From: Castellaniella sp044508625
Lineage (GTDB): Bacteria; Pseudomonadota; Gammaproteobacteria; Burkholderiales; Burkholderiaceae_B
DNA length: 62,768 nucleotides
Direction of reading: 5' to 3'
Assembly: GCA_044508625.1 (NCBI GenBank)
Contig: JBIQHJ010000017.1
Span: forward strand, 1-62,768
Position numbers and translations under genes: made by a program. Below, one piece after another: positions 1-8,316 of this stretch; position 1 is the stretch's first letter; each line of letters starts with the position of its first letter. Below the pieces are notes generated by a model that saw only the letters and a program-made list of their open reading frames with translations, was not told where the DNA came from and made no database searches.

Positions 1-1522
1 GCCGCTCGTCGCCGTACTGCTTGGCGTCGGCCTCGATCTCGCGGATCATCAGGCGGCGCATGGCCTCGGGCTTGTCCAGCAATTCCTGCAGGGCGGCCTG
101 CTCCTCGCGCTTTTGCGCCAGTTCCTGCTCGATGCGGATCCCCTCCAGGCGCGCGAGCTGGCGCAGGCGCATGTCGAGGATGTCGTCGGCCTGCCGCTCG
201 GTCAGGCTGAAGCGATCCATCAGCGCGGGGCGCGGCTCCTCGGCCTCGCGGATGGTGCGGATCACCTCGTCCACGTTCAGGTAGACGATGCTGCGCCCCT
301 CGAGGATGTGGATGCGGTCGAGCACCTTGTCCAGGCGGTGCCGGGTGCGCCGCGTGACCGTGTCCGAGCGGAAGGCGAGCCAGGACTCCAGGATCTGGCG
401 CAGGCTGCGCTGGCCCGGTCGGCCATCGGTGTCGATGCACACCAGGTTCATCGGCACGTTGCCCTCGAGGCCCGTGCGCACCAGCAGCATGTTGACGAAT
501 TCGTCGCGGTCGATCCGGCTGGTCTTGGGCTCGAACACCAGGCGCACGGCGGCCTGCTTGCCGGACTCGTCGCGCACGGTGTCGAGCATGCCCAGGACCA
601 GGGCCCGCACCTGCTGCTGCTCGGCGCTGAGGCTCTTTTTACCGGCGCGCGGCTTGGGATTGGTGAGGTCCTCGATGGTCTCGAGGATTTTCTGCGCCGA
701 GGCGCCCGGCGGCAGCTCGGTGACCACGAGCTGCCACTGCCCCCGGGCCAGGTCCTCGAAATGCCAGCGCGCCCGCGCCTTGATCGTCCCACGCCCCGTG
801 GCGTAGACCTGGGCGATGTCCTCTGGCGCCGAGATGATCTGGCCGCCGCCCGGAAAATCGGGCCCCGGCACCAGCTCGCAGAGCGCCTCGTCGCTCAGGG
901 AGGGTTTGCGCAGCAGCGCCACGCAGGCCTGCGCGATCTCGCGCAGATTGTGCGAGGGGATCTCGGTCGCCATGCCCACGGCGATCCCCGAGGCGCCGTT
1001 GAGCAGCATCACCGGCAGGCGCGCGGGCAGGCACACGGGCTCTTGCTGGCTGCCGTCGTAGTTGGGGACGAAATCCACCGTCCCCTCGTCGAGCTCGTCG
1101 AGCAGCAGCCGCGAGAAGGGGGTCAGCCGCGCCTCGGTGTAGCGCATGGCGGCGGGGTTGTCGCCGTCGCGCGAGCCGAAATTCCCCTGCCCGTCGATGA
1201 GGGGATAGCGCAGGCTGAAGTCCTGGGCCATGCGCACCATGGCGTCGTAGGCCGCCTGGTCGCCGTGCGGATGGTACTTGCCCAGCACGTCGCCGACCAC
1301 CCGCGCCGACTTGACCGGGCGCGACTGAGCGCCCAGGCCCATCGCGTCCATGGCGTACAGGATGCGGCGCTGGACGGGCTTCTGGCCGTCCGAGACCTCG
1401 GGCAGCGCCCGTCCCCGCACCACCGAGACCGCGTAGTCGAGATAGGCCTGCTCGGCATAGCGGGCGAGGACCAGGCCCTCGTCCTCGTCCCGGTCCGGCG
1501 GAAAGTCTTGTGTCGAGTCCAT
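1..1522 (-). CDS. parC: DNA topoisomerase IV subunit A (partial, 3' end outside window)
   Basis: ParC is the DNA-cleaving subunit of topoisomerase IV, which decatenates daughter chromosomes with ParE. The first about 507 residues are present and the C-terminal part runs off the left edge. The breakage-reunion domain is clear: DGQKPVQRRILYAM near residue 46, KYHPHGDQAAYDAM near 82, and AAMRYTEARL with the catalytic Tyr near 128. I chose the ATG at 1522 over the one at 1528 because TGAGG at 1534-1530 is then 7 nt upstream. The gene starts 9 nt after the parE stop, so the two form an operon. The position matching E. coli ParC Ser80 is Gln here. Confidence 0.96.
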   Translation of the reverse strand, partial: MDSTQDFPPDRDEDEGLVLARYAEQAYLDYAVSVVRGRALPEVSDGQKPVQRRILYAMDAMGLGAQSRPVKSARVVGDVLGKYHPHGDQAAYDAMVRMAQDFSLRYPLIDGQGNFGSRDGDNPAAMRYTEARLTPFSRLLLDELDEGTVDFVPNYDGSQQEPVCLPARLPVMLLNGASGIAVGMATEIPSHNLREIAQACVALLRKPSLSDEALCELVPGPDFPGGGQIISAPEDIAQVYATGRGTIKARARWHFEDLARGQWQLVVTELPPGASAQKILETIEDLTNPKPRAGKKSLSAEQQQVRALVLGMLDTVRDESGKQAAVRLVFEPKTSRIDRDEFVNMLLVRTGLEGNVPMNLVCIDTDGRPGQRSLRQILESWLAFRSDTVTRRTRHRLDKVLDRIHILEGRSIVYLNVDEVIRTIREAEEPRPALMDRFSLTERQADDILDMRLRQLARLEGIRIEQELAQKREEQAALQELLDKPEAMRRLMIREIEADAKQYGDER

Positions 1523-1531
1523 CCTCATGCC

Positions 1532-3493
1532 TCAGATGTCGATGTCGGCCAGATTGCCCTTTTCCTCGAGCCAGGCGCGCCGCTGCGCGGCCTCGCCCTT
1601 GCCCATGAGCATGTCGAACATGCGGCGCGAGGAGCCGGTGCCCTCGCCGCCATGCCGCACCTGGACCAGGCGCCGGGTGTCGGGATTCATGGTGGTGTCC
1701 CAGAGCTGCTCGGCGCTCATCTCGCCCAGGCCCTTGAAGCGGCTGATGCGCCAGGCGCTCTCGCGCAGGCCCTCGCCGCGCAGCTTGTCCAGCACGGAAT
1801 CGAGCTCGCCCTGGTCCAGGCAGTAGATCTTGCGCGCCGGGCGCTTGCCGGCGGCCGGCACGTCGACGCGAAACAGCGGCGGACGGGCGATGTAGACGTG
1901 GCCCTCCTCGATCAGGCGCGGGAAATGGCGCAGGAACAGGGTCAGCAGCAGCACCTGGATGTGCGCGCCGTCCACGTCCGCGTCCGAGAGGATGCAGATG
2001 CGCCCGTAGCGCAGCCCCGACAGGTCGACCGCCTGGTCCGGCCCGTGGGGATCCACCCCGATGGCCACCGAGATGTCGTGGATCTCGTTGTTGGCGAACA
2101 GGCGGTCGCGCTCGACCTCCCAGGCGTTGAGGATCTTGCCGCGCAGCGGCAGGATCGCCTGGAATTCCTTGTCGCGCCCCATCTTGGCCGAGCCGCCGGC
2201 GGAATCGCCCTCGACCAGGAACACCTCGGTGCGCGAGGGGTCCGAGGATTCGCAGTCGGTGAGCTTGCCCGGCAGCACCGCCACGCCCGAACCCTTGCGC
2301 TTTTCCACCTTGCGCGCGGCGCGGCTGCGCGCCTGCGCCTGGCCGATGGCGAGCTCGGCGACGCGCTTGCCGTACTCGACGTTGGCATGCAGCCACAGCT
2401 CGACCGCGTTGCGCACGAAGCCGCCCACCAGGCGCACCGCGTCGCGGCTGTTGAGGCGCTCTTTGATCTGGCCCTGGAACTGGGGATCGAGGACCTTGGC
2501 CGACAGGATGAAGCTCGCGCGGGCATAGACGTCGTCGGGCAGCAGCCGGATGCCCTTGGGCACCAGGTTGTGCAGCTCGGCAAAGGATTTCACCGCGCCG
2601 AACAGCCCCTCGCGCAGGCCCGCCTCGTGGGTGCCGCCCGCCGTCGTCGCGATCAGGTTCACGTAGGATTCGCGCACCACCGGCCCGTCCGCGGTCCAGG
2701 TCACGACCCACTGGGCGCCCTCGCCCTCGGCGTATTGCTCGTCGTCGTCGGCCGCGTACTGGGCGCCCTCGAACAGCGGCACGACGGTCTCGGCGCCGCC
2801 CAGGGCCTCGGCCAGGTAGCCGCGCAGGCCGCCCTCGTAGCACCATTCGCGGCTCTGGCCCGAACGCTCGTTCAGCAGGCGGACGCGGATCCCGCTCAGC
2901 AGCACCGCCTTGCTGCGCAAGGCGTGCTCGAGATCGCCCAGGGGGATCTGGGCGCTGTCGAAATAGCGGGGATCGGGCCACACGCGCACCCGCGTGCCCG
3001 TGCGCCGGCGGGCGGCCGGGCCGGTGCGCGCCAGGGGCTCGGCGACCTCGCCGCCGGCGAAGGCGATGCGATGCTCGGCGCCGTCGCGCCAGATCGTCAC
3101 CTCCAGCCGCGTGGACAGGGCATTGGTCACCGACACCCCCACGCCGTGCAGGCCGCCCGAGAACGCATAGGCCCCGCCGCCCGCCTTGTCGAACTTGCCG
3201 CCCGCGTGCAGGCGGGTGTAGACCAGCTCGACCACGGGCGCGTGCTCCTCGGGGTGGTCGCCCACGGGAATCCCGCGGCCGTCGTCCTCGACGGAGACGC
3301 TGCCGTCGGCGTGCAGCGTCACCTCGATCGCCCGGGCGAAGCCGGCCAGCGCCTCGTCGGCGGCATTGTCGATGACCTCCTGCACGATGTGCAGGGGATT
3401 GTCGGTGCGCGTGTACATCCCCGGGCGCTGGCGCACGGGTTCTAGCCCTTTCAGGACGCGGATCGAAGACTCGTCGTAGCGTGTGGTGGCCAA
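1532..3493 (-). CDS. parE: DNA topoisomerase IV subunit B
   Basis: ParE is the ATPase subunit of topoisomerase IV. The 653-residue product shows the GHKL ATP-binding motifs (EVIDNAADEAL, DDGRGIPV, GGLHGVGVSVTNALS) followed by the TOPRIM region (EVFLVEGDSAGGSAKMGRD, ILSDADVDGAHI). The frame stays open to 3727, but homology begins at ATTRYDESSIRVLKGLEPVRQRPGMY. The best start is therefore a TTG at 3493, since no ATG lies in frame close to that point. Length agrees with the family (E. coli ParE about 630 residues). It is the promoter-proximal gene of parE-parC and diverges from trxA across 236 bp. Confidence 0.95.
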   Translation of the reverse strand: MATTRYDESSIRVLKGLEPVRQRPGMYTRTDNPLHIVQEVIDNAADEALAGFARAIEVTLHADGSVSVEDDGRGIPVGDHPEEHAPVVELVYTRLHAGGKFDKAGGGAYAFSGGLHGVGVSVTNALSTRLEVTIWRDGAEHRIAFAGGEVAEPLARTGPAARRRTGTRVRVWPDPRYFDSAQIPLGDLEHALRSKAVLLSGIRVRLLNERSGQSREWCYEGGLRGYLAEALGGAETVVPLFEGAQYAADDDEQYAEGEGAQWVVTWTADGPVVRESYVNLIATTAGGTHEAGLREGLFGAVKSFAELHNLVPKGIRLLPDDVYARASFILSAKVLDPQFQGQIKERLNSRDAVRLVGGFVRNAVELWLHANVEYGKRVAELAIGQAQARSRAARKVEKRKGSGVAVLPGKLTDCESSDPSRTEVFLVEGDSAGGSAKMGRDKEFQAILPLRGKILNAWEVERDRLFANNEIHDISVAIGVDPHGPDQAVDLSGLRYGRICILSDADVDGAHIQVLLLTLFLRHFPRLIEEGHVYIARPPLFRVDVPAAGKRPARKIYCLDQGELDSVLDKLRGEGLRESAWRISRFKGLGEMSAEQLWDTTMNPDTRRLVQVRHGGEGTGSSRRMFDMLMGKGEAAQRRAWLEEKGNLADIDI

Positions 3494-3729
3494 TGTCGTT
3501 CCGTAGTCGGCATGATCGAAGACCGCTATTTTACGGAAAGTTCGGGCGCCGGCCGCGGCCGCGGAGTGGGAACGGCGCGCAACACCGCGCGACAACGCGC
3601 CTCGCACAGTGGTATGCTTTACCGCATTGTGCCGGGCCGGCGCGAAACCCGTGCGGCGGCCCTGCCGCGGGCCCCGGGCGCGACCTGCGCTGGCGCACAC
3701 CCTCCACCCTCTCTGATCCTTGCACAACC

Positions 3730-4056
3730 ATGAGCAATTCCATCAAGCACGTCAGCGACGCGTCCTTCGAGGCCGACGTTCTCAAGTCCGATCTGCCCGT
3801 CCTGGTGGACTACTGGGCCGAATGGTGCGGCCCCTGCAAAATGATCGCCCCCCTCCTCGAGGAGGCCGCCGCCAAGTACCAGGGGCGTGTTATCATCGCC
3901 AAGGTCAATGTCGACGAAAACCCCGAGAGCGCCGCCAAGTACGGCATCCGAGGCATCCCGACGCTGATGCTGTTCAAGGGCGGCAAGGTGTCGACCACCA
4001 AGGTGGGCGCGCTGTCCCGGACGCAGCTCCAGGCGTTCCTCGACGACTCCCTCTGA
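3730..4056 (+). CDS. trxA: Thioredoxin 1
   Basis: A 108-residue thioredoxin, the general cytoplasmic protein disulfide reductase kept reduced by thioredoxin reductase. The active site WCGPC sits at residues 32-36, the buried DYWAEW strand precedes it, and the cis-proline loop GIRGIPTLMLF follows. Length is exactly that of E. coli TrxA. The ATG at 3730 gives the conserved N-terminus. It lies 88 bp upstream of rho in the same direction, a pairing common in proteobacteria; a stem-loop lies in the gap. Confidence 0.97.
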   Translation: MSNSIKHVSDASFEADVLKSDLPVLVDYWAEWCGPCKMIAPLLEEAAAKYQGRVIIAKVNVDENPESAAKYGIRGIPTLMLFKGGKVSTTKVGALSRTQLQAFLDDSL

Positions 4057-4089
4057 TTCCTTAATAAGAACCTGCATCCGCACGCTCGC

Positions 4090-4110
4090 GCGAGCCCGTT
4101 CCGGGCTCGC
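4090..4110. other. Perfect stem-loop between trxA and rho
   Basis: GCGAGCCCG (4090-4098), loop TTC, CGGGCTCGC (4102-4110): a perfect 9-bp stem without an immediate T-run. It may protect the trxA 3' end or belong to the rho leader, where Rho autoregulates its own mRNA in other bacteria. Function is not shown by the sequence. Confidence 0.5.
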
Positions 4111-4144
4111 CGCCCATCCGACGATCCTTTCTTCCCCCTTCCTC

Positions 4145-5401
4145 ATGCACCTCAACGAACTGAAAGCGCTGCACGTCTCGCAGTTGCTCGAAATGGCCGC
4201 CGGCCTCGAGATCGAAAACGCCAACCGCCTGCGCAAGCAAGAGCTCATGTTCGCCATCATGAAGCGGCGCGCCAAGCAAGGCGAGCAGATCTTCGGCGAC
4301 GGGGTGCTGGAGGTCCTGCCCGACGGCTTCGGCTTCCTGCGCTCGCCCGAGACGTCCTACCTCGCGAGCACGGACGACATCTACATCTCGCCCTCGCAGA
4401 TCCGGCGGTTCAACCTGCACACCGGGGACTCGATCGAGGGCGAGGTGCGCACGCCCAAGGACGGCGAACGCTATTTCGCGCTGGTCAAGGTCGACAAGGT
4501 CAACGGCATGCAGCCCGAGGCGATCAAGCACCGGATCATGTTCGAGAACCTGACGCCGCTGCATCCCGACGAGCCCATGGTGCTCGAGCGCGACATCAAG
4601 AGCAAGGAAAACATCACCGGGCGGATCATGGACATCTTTGCCCCGATCGGCAAGGGCCAGCGCGCCCTGATCGTGGCCAGCCCGAAATCGGGCAAGACCG
4701 TGATGATGCAGCACATCGCCCACGCGATCACCGACAATTACCCCGACGCGGTGATGATCGTCCTGCTGGTCGACGAGCGGCCCGAGGAGGTCACCGAAAT
4801 GCAGCGCACCGTGCGCGGCGAGGTCGTCGCCTCGACCTTCGACGAGCCGGCCACGCGCCACGTGCAGGTCGCCGAAATGGTCATCGAAAAGGCCAAGCGC
4901 CTGGTCGAGCTCAAAAAGGACGTGGTCATCCTGCTGGACTCCATCACCCGCCTCGCGCGCGCCTACAACACGGTGGTGCCCGCCTCGGGCAAGGTCCTGA
5001 CCGGCGGCGTCGACGCCAACGCCCTGCAGCGGCCCAAGCGCTTCTTCGGCGCGGCGCGCAACCTCGAGGAAGGCGGCTCGCTGACCATCATCGGCACCGC
5101 GCTGATCGAGACCGGCAGCCGCATGGACGAAGTCATCTACGAGGAATTCAAGGGCACCGGGAACTCCGAAGTCCACCTGGAACGCCGCCTGGCCGAGAAA
5201 CGCATCTATCCGGCCATCAACCTGAACAAATCCGGCACCCGCCGCGAGGAACTCCTGATCAAACCGGAACTTCTACAAAAGATCTGGGTGTTGCGCAAGT
5301 TCATACACGATATGGACGAAGTCGAGGCAATGGAATTCATCCTGGACAAAATCCGGGCCACGAAAAACAACGCAGAATTCTTTGACATGATGAAAAAATA
5401 A
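4145..5401 (+). CDS. rho: Transcription termination factor Rho
   Basis: Hexameric RNA-dependent ATPase/helicase that ends transcription at rut-containing RNAs. The 418-residue protein has the N-terminal Rho domain (MHLNELKALHVSQLLEMA), the cold-shock-like RNA-binding domain (DGFGFLRSPETSYLASTDDIYISPSQIRRF), a Walker A region SPKSGKTVMMQ, the Walker B strand DVVILLDSITRLARAYN, the Q-loop VLTGGVDANAL and the arginine-finger region ERRLAEKRIYPAI. Length matches the family (E. coli 419). Only 13 bp separate its stop from gdhA. Confidence 0.98.
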   Translation: MHLNELKALHVSQLLEMAAGLEIENANRLRKQELMFAIMKRRAKQGEQIFGDGVLEVLPDGFGFLRSPETSYLASTDDIYISPSQIRRFNLHTGDSIEGEVRTPKDGERYFALVKVDKVNGMQPEAIKHRIMFENLTPLHPDEPMVLERDIKSKENITGRIMDIFAPIGKGQRALIVASPKSGKTVMMQHIAHAITDNYPDAVMIVLLVDERPEEVTEMQRTVRGEVVASTFDEPATRHVQVAEMVIEKAKRLVELKKDVVILLDSITRLARAYNTVVPASGKVLTGGVDANALQRPKRFFGAARNLEEGGSLTIIGTALIETGSRMDEVIYEEFKGTGNSEVHLERRLAEKRIYPAINLNKSGTRREELLIKPELLQKIWVLRKFIHDMDEVEAMEFILDKIRATKNNAEFFDMMKK

Positions 5402-5414
5402 GCGAGCATCCTTG

Positions 5415-6755
5415 ATGACAAACCCCTCCCTCGATCAGTTCCTATCCCGGGTCCAGGCCCGCGACCCGCACCAGCCCGAATTCATGCAGGCGGTGACCGA
5501 GGTCATGCACAGCCTGTGGCCCTTCATCGAGAAAAACCCGCGCTACGGCAGCGAGGCGCTGCTCGAGCGCCTCGTCGAACCCGAGCGCGCGATCCAGTTC
5601 CGCATCTGCTGGATGGACGACACCGGCCGCACGCAGGTCAACCGCGGCTTCCGCATCCAGCACAACTCGGCGATCGGCCCCTTCAAGGGCGGCATGCGCT
5701 TCCACCCCTCGGTGAATCTTTCCATCCTCAAGTTCCTGGCCTTCGAGCAGACCTTCAAGAACGCCCTGACCACCCTGCCCATGGGCGGCGGCAAGGGCGG
5801 CTCCGACTTCGATCCCAAGGGCAAGTCCGACGCCGAGGTCATGCGCTTCTGCCAGGCCCTGATGCTCGAGCTGCACCGCCACCTCGGCCCGGACACCGAC
5901 GTGCCCGCCGGCGACATCGGCGTGGGCGCCCGCGAGGTCGGCTTCATGGCCGGCATGATGAAGAAACTCTCCAACTCCTCGGCCAGCGTCTTCACCGGCA
6001 AGGGCCTGCCCTTCGGCGGCAGCCTGATCCGCCCCGAGGCCACCGGCTACGGCACGGTGTACTTCGCCGAGGAAATGCTGCAATACGCCGGCCAGTCCCT
6101 CGAGGGCTACACGGTCTCGGTCTCGGGCTCGGGCAACGTCGCCCAGTACGCCATCGAGAAATGCATGCAGCTCGGCGCGCGCGTCATCACGGTGTCCGAC
6201 TCGCACGGCTGCGTGGTCGACAAGGCGGGCTTCACGCCCGAAAAACTCGCCGCCCTGATCGAGCTCAAGAACCACAAGCGCGGCCGTGTCGAGGAATACG
6301 CCCGGCAGTTCAACCTGGCCTACGAGGCCGGCAAGCGCCCCTGGCACGTGCCCGTGGACGTCGCCCTGCCCTGCGCCACCCAGAACGAACTCGAGATCGA
6401 GGACGCCCGCACCCTGATCGCCAACGGCGTGCGCTGCGTGGCCGAAGGCGCCAACATGCCGACCTCCTTCGATGCCGCCGAGGCCTTCATCGAGGCGGGC
6501 GTGCTGTATGCCCCGGGCAAGGCCAGCAATGCCGGCGGCGTGGCCGTGTCGGGACTCGAGATGAGCCAGAACTCCCAGCGCCTGCACTGGACGCGCGACG
6601 AGGTCGACTCGCGCCTGCACGCCATCATGCGCAACATCCACGAGAACTGCGTGCACCACGGCGGCGACGGCAAGTCGGTCAACTACCTGAACGGCGCCAA
6701 CATCGCCGGCTTCGTCAAGGTGGCGGACGCGATGATCGCGCAAGGTGTGTATTGA
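5415..6755 (+). CDS. gdhA: NADP-type glutamate dehydrogenase
   Basis: Catalyses reversible reductive amination of 2-oxoglutarate to glutamate. The 446-residue length fits the hexameric bacterial GdhA class (E. coli 447). Substrate and catalytic motifs are visible: GPFKGGMRFHPSVN, PMGGGKGGSDFDPKGK with the active-site lysine, PAGDIGVGAREVGFMAG, and the Rossmann element VSVSGSGNVAQYAIEK. I start at the ATG at 5415, preceded in frame by a TTG. The 13-bp gap to rho and the shared downstream terminator suggest at least partial co-transcription with rho, an unusual partner for gdhA. Confidence 0.96.
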   Translation: MTNPSLDQFLSRVQARDPHQPEFMQAVTEVMHSLWPFIEKNPRYGSEALLERLVEPERAIQFRICWMDDTGRTQVNRGFRIQHNSAIGPFKGGMRFHPSVNLSILKFLAFEQTFKNALTTLPMGGGKGGSDFDPKGKSDAEVMRFCQALMLELHRHLGPDTDVPAGDIGVGAREVGFMAGMMKKLSNSSASVFTGKGLPFGGSLIRPEATGYGTVYFAEEMLQYAGQSLEGYTVSVSGSGNVAQYAIEKCMQLGARVITVSDSHGCVVDKAGFTPEKLAALIELKNHKRGRVEEYARQFNLAYEAGKRPWHVPVDVALPCATQNELEIEDARTLIANGVRCVAEGANMPTSFDAAEAFIEAGVLYAPGKASNAGGVAVSGLEMSQNSQRLHWTRDEVDSRLHAIMRNIHENCVHHGGDGKSVNYLNGANIAGFVKVADAMIAQGVY

Positions 6756-6785
6756 TGGCCCCCGCGCCGGGCCCCGGCCCCTCAG

Positions 6786-6814
6786 AAAAGGCTCCCTTCC
6801 GGGAGCCTTTTTTT
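6786..6814. terminator. Rho-independent terminator between gdhA and pcaJ (bidirectional)
   Basis: GGCTCCC (6790-6796), loop TTCC, GGGAGCC (6801-6807), followed by seven T on the plus strand. An AAAA tract at 6786-6789 gives a shorter U-run on the minus strand, so it can serve both convergent genes. Confidence 0.92.
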
Positions 6815-6831
6815 CGACCGCCGAGAGTGGT

Positions 6832-7476
6832 TCAGCGCGCCTGCCGTAGCGGCAGGCCCGTCAGTGCTCGCAGGCTTTCGAGCGTGGCGTCGCCATACAG
6901 ATCGATCACCGAGACCTCGCCGCCGCGCAGATCGAATACGGCCTGATCGGTGTAGAGCCGCGACACGCAGCGCATTCCCGTCAACGGATAGCCGCACGCC
7001 TCGACCAGCTTGCTGTGGCCCTCGCGCGTGGTCAGCTCCATCATCACGAATACTTCCTTGGCGCCGATGGCCAAGTCCATGGCGCCGCCCACCGCCGGAA
7101 TGGCATCGGGCGCGCCAGTATGCCAATTGGCCAGGTCGCCATGGCGTGAGACCTGGAACGCCCCCAGCACACAGATGTCGAGATGGCCGCCGCGCATCAT
7201 GGCGAACGAATCGGCATGGTGAAAAAATGCGCAGCCCGGCAGCTCGGTCACCGGCTGCTTGCCGGCGTTGATCAGGTCGGGGTCTGCATGGCCCTCGGCT
7301 GGCGCCGGCCCCATGCCCAGCATGCCATTCTCGGTGTGCAGGATGACCTCGCGGCCGGCCGGCAGATGATTGGCCACCAGGGTGGGCAGGCCGATGCCCA
7401 GGTTGACGTAGGCGCCCTCGGGGATGTCTTGCGCGACACGGGCGGCGATTTGGTCGCGGGTCAGCCGTTTGCTCAT
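6832..7476 (-). CDS. pcaJ: 3-oxoadipate CoA-transferase subunit B
   Basis: Beta subunit of the succinyl-CoA:3-oxoadipate CoA-transferase of the beta-ketoadipate pathway. The 214-residue chain matches PcaJ throughout: EGAYVNLGIGLPTLVANHL, the ENGMLGMGP segment carrying the catalytic glutamate, LINAGKQPVTELPG, FFHHADSFAMMRGGHLDI and GDLANWHTGAPDAIPAVGGAMDLA. It overlaps the pcaI stop by 4 nt (ATGA), so the two subunits are translationally coupled. A short-chain 3-oxoacid CoA-transferase (ScoB) is the alternative, but the PcaR-type regulator next door favours PcaJ. Confidence 0.88.
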   Translation of the reverse strand: MSKRLTRDQIAARVAQDIPEGAYVNLGIGLPTLVANHLPAGREVILHTENGMLGMGPAPAEGHADPDLINAGKQPVTELPGCAFFHHADSFAMMRGGHLDICVLGAFQVSRHGDLANWHTGAPDAIPAVGGAMDLAIGAKEVFVMMELTTREGHSKLVEACGYPLTGMRCVSRLYTDQAVFDLRGGEVSVIDLYGDATLESLRALTGLPLRQAR

Positions 7477-8162
7477 GATCGTTCCTTGGGCACCTGGGGG
7501 GCGTGGATCTGCACGATGCGCTGGACAAAGATGCCGGGGGTGATCACGTGTTCGGGATCGATCTCGCCCAGTTCCACGGCCTGCCGCACTTGGGCCACGG
7601 CGATGCGCGCGGCGCCGGCCATGATGGGACCGAAATTGCGTGCGGTCTTGCGGTAGGTCAGGTTACCCCAGCGGTCGCCTCGATCGGCCTTGATCAATGC
7701 GTAGTCGGCATGCAGCGGGTACTCGAGCACATATTGGCGGCCGTCGATCTCGCGCGTTTCCTTGCCTTGGGCCAGCGGCGTGCCGTAGCTCGTAGGGGTA
7801 TAGAAGGCGCCGATGCCCGCGCCCGCCGCGCGAATACGCTCGGCCAGGTTGCCCTGCGGCACCAGCTCGAGTTCGATCCTGCCGCTGCGGTACAGGCTGT
7901 CGAAGACCTGCGAATCGGCCTGCCGCGGAAACGAGCAGATGATCTTGCGCACACGGCGGGCGTCCAGCAAGGCGGCCAGGCCGGTGGTGCCATTGCCGGC
8001 GTTGTTGTTGACGATGACCAAGTCTTTCGCGCCCTGCTCGAGCAGCGCGCCGATCAGTTCCATGGGTTGGCCCGCGGTACCGAACCCGCCGATCATGACG
8101 GTGGCGCCATCGGGTACGTCCGCGAGGGCCGCAGCGGCACTGGGCACGAGCTTGGAGATCAT
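7473..8162 (-). CDS. pcaI: 3-oxoadipate CoA-transferase subunit A
   Basis: Alpha subunit partner of PcaJ, 229 residues. It has the CoA-transferase family I signature near the N-terminus (VMIGGFGTAGQPMELIGALLEQGAKDLVIVNNNAGNG) and a long run close to Pseudomonas PcaI as I remember it (GDRWGNLTYRKTARNFGPIMAGAA, ELGEIDPEHVITPGIFVQRIV). I start at the ATG at 8162 (MISKLVPS); the frame is open further upstream but enters the operator region. The rest of the pca pathway is not in this window. Confidence 0.88.
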   Translation of the reverse strand: MISKLVPSAAAALADVPDGATVMIGGFGTAGQPMELIGALLEQGAKDLVIVNNNAGNGTTGLAALLDARRVRKIICSFPRQADSQVFDSLYRSGRIELELVPQGNLAERIRAAGAGIGAFYTPTSYGTPLAQGKETREIDGRQYVLEYPLHADYALIKADRGDRWGNLTYRKTARNFGPIMAGAARIAVAQVRQAVELGEIDPEHVITPGIFVQRIVQIHAPQVPKERS

Positions 8163-8197
8163 GGATGCTGGCGTAGAAACAGAAAAATTCGAGAATG

Positions 8198-8235
8198 ATG
8201 TTCGATATTCGAACATATGTTCTTATAATGAACAT
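8198..8235. promoter_or_regulatory. Two adjacent 19-bp palindromes, putative PcaR-type operator
   Basis: Site 1 is ATGTTCGATATTCGAACAT (8198-8216): perfect 8-bp arms around TAT. Site 2 is ATGTTCTTATAATGAACAT (8217-8235): 6-bp arms. They abut with no gap. The core GTTCGATATTCGAAC resembles the GTTCGATAATCGCAC element I recall for Pseudomonas PcaR. They lie between pcaIJ and the divergent IclR gene. Confidence 0.75.
8201..8229 (+). promoter_or_regulatory. Putative promoter of the PcaR-like gene
   Basis: TTCGAT (8201-8206), 17-bp spacer, perfect TATAAT (8224-8229). Both hexamers lie inside the two operator palindromes, which implies autorepression if the regulator binds there. Confidence 0.5.
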
Positions 8236-8262
8236 GATTCCATGCCAGGTCCGATGTGTCAA
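8234..8262 (-). promoter_or_regulatory. Putative pcaIJ promoter
   Basis: Minus-strand TTGACA (8262-8257), 17-bp spacer, AATCAT (8239-8234). The operator palindromes would sit across and just downstream of the -10 element. The -10 is weak. Confidence 0.4.
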
Positions 8263-8316
8263 GGCGGGGGCACCGCCCGCCGATGATGCCGCCCGCAATT
8301 CGCCACCGGAGAATCC

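Noticed and set aside
639..2981. A 780-codon minus-strand frame across the parE-parC junction.
   Set aside because: Out of frame with both genes and rich in Arg/Gly/Ala, as expected for a shifted frame.
113..3445. An open frame of 1110 codons on the plus strand opposite parE and parC.
   Set aside because: It is the antisense shadow of two well-conserved topoisomerase genes in GC-rich DNA; composition is His/Ala/Leu-rich with no domain.
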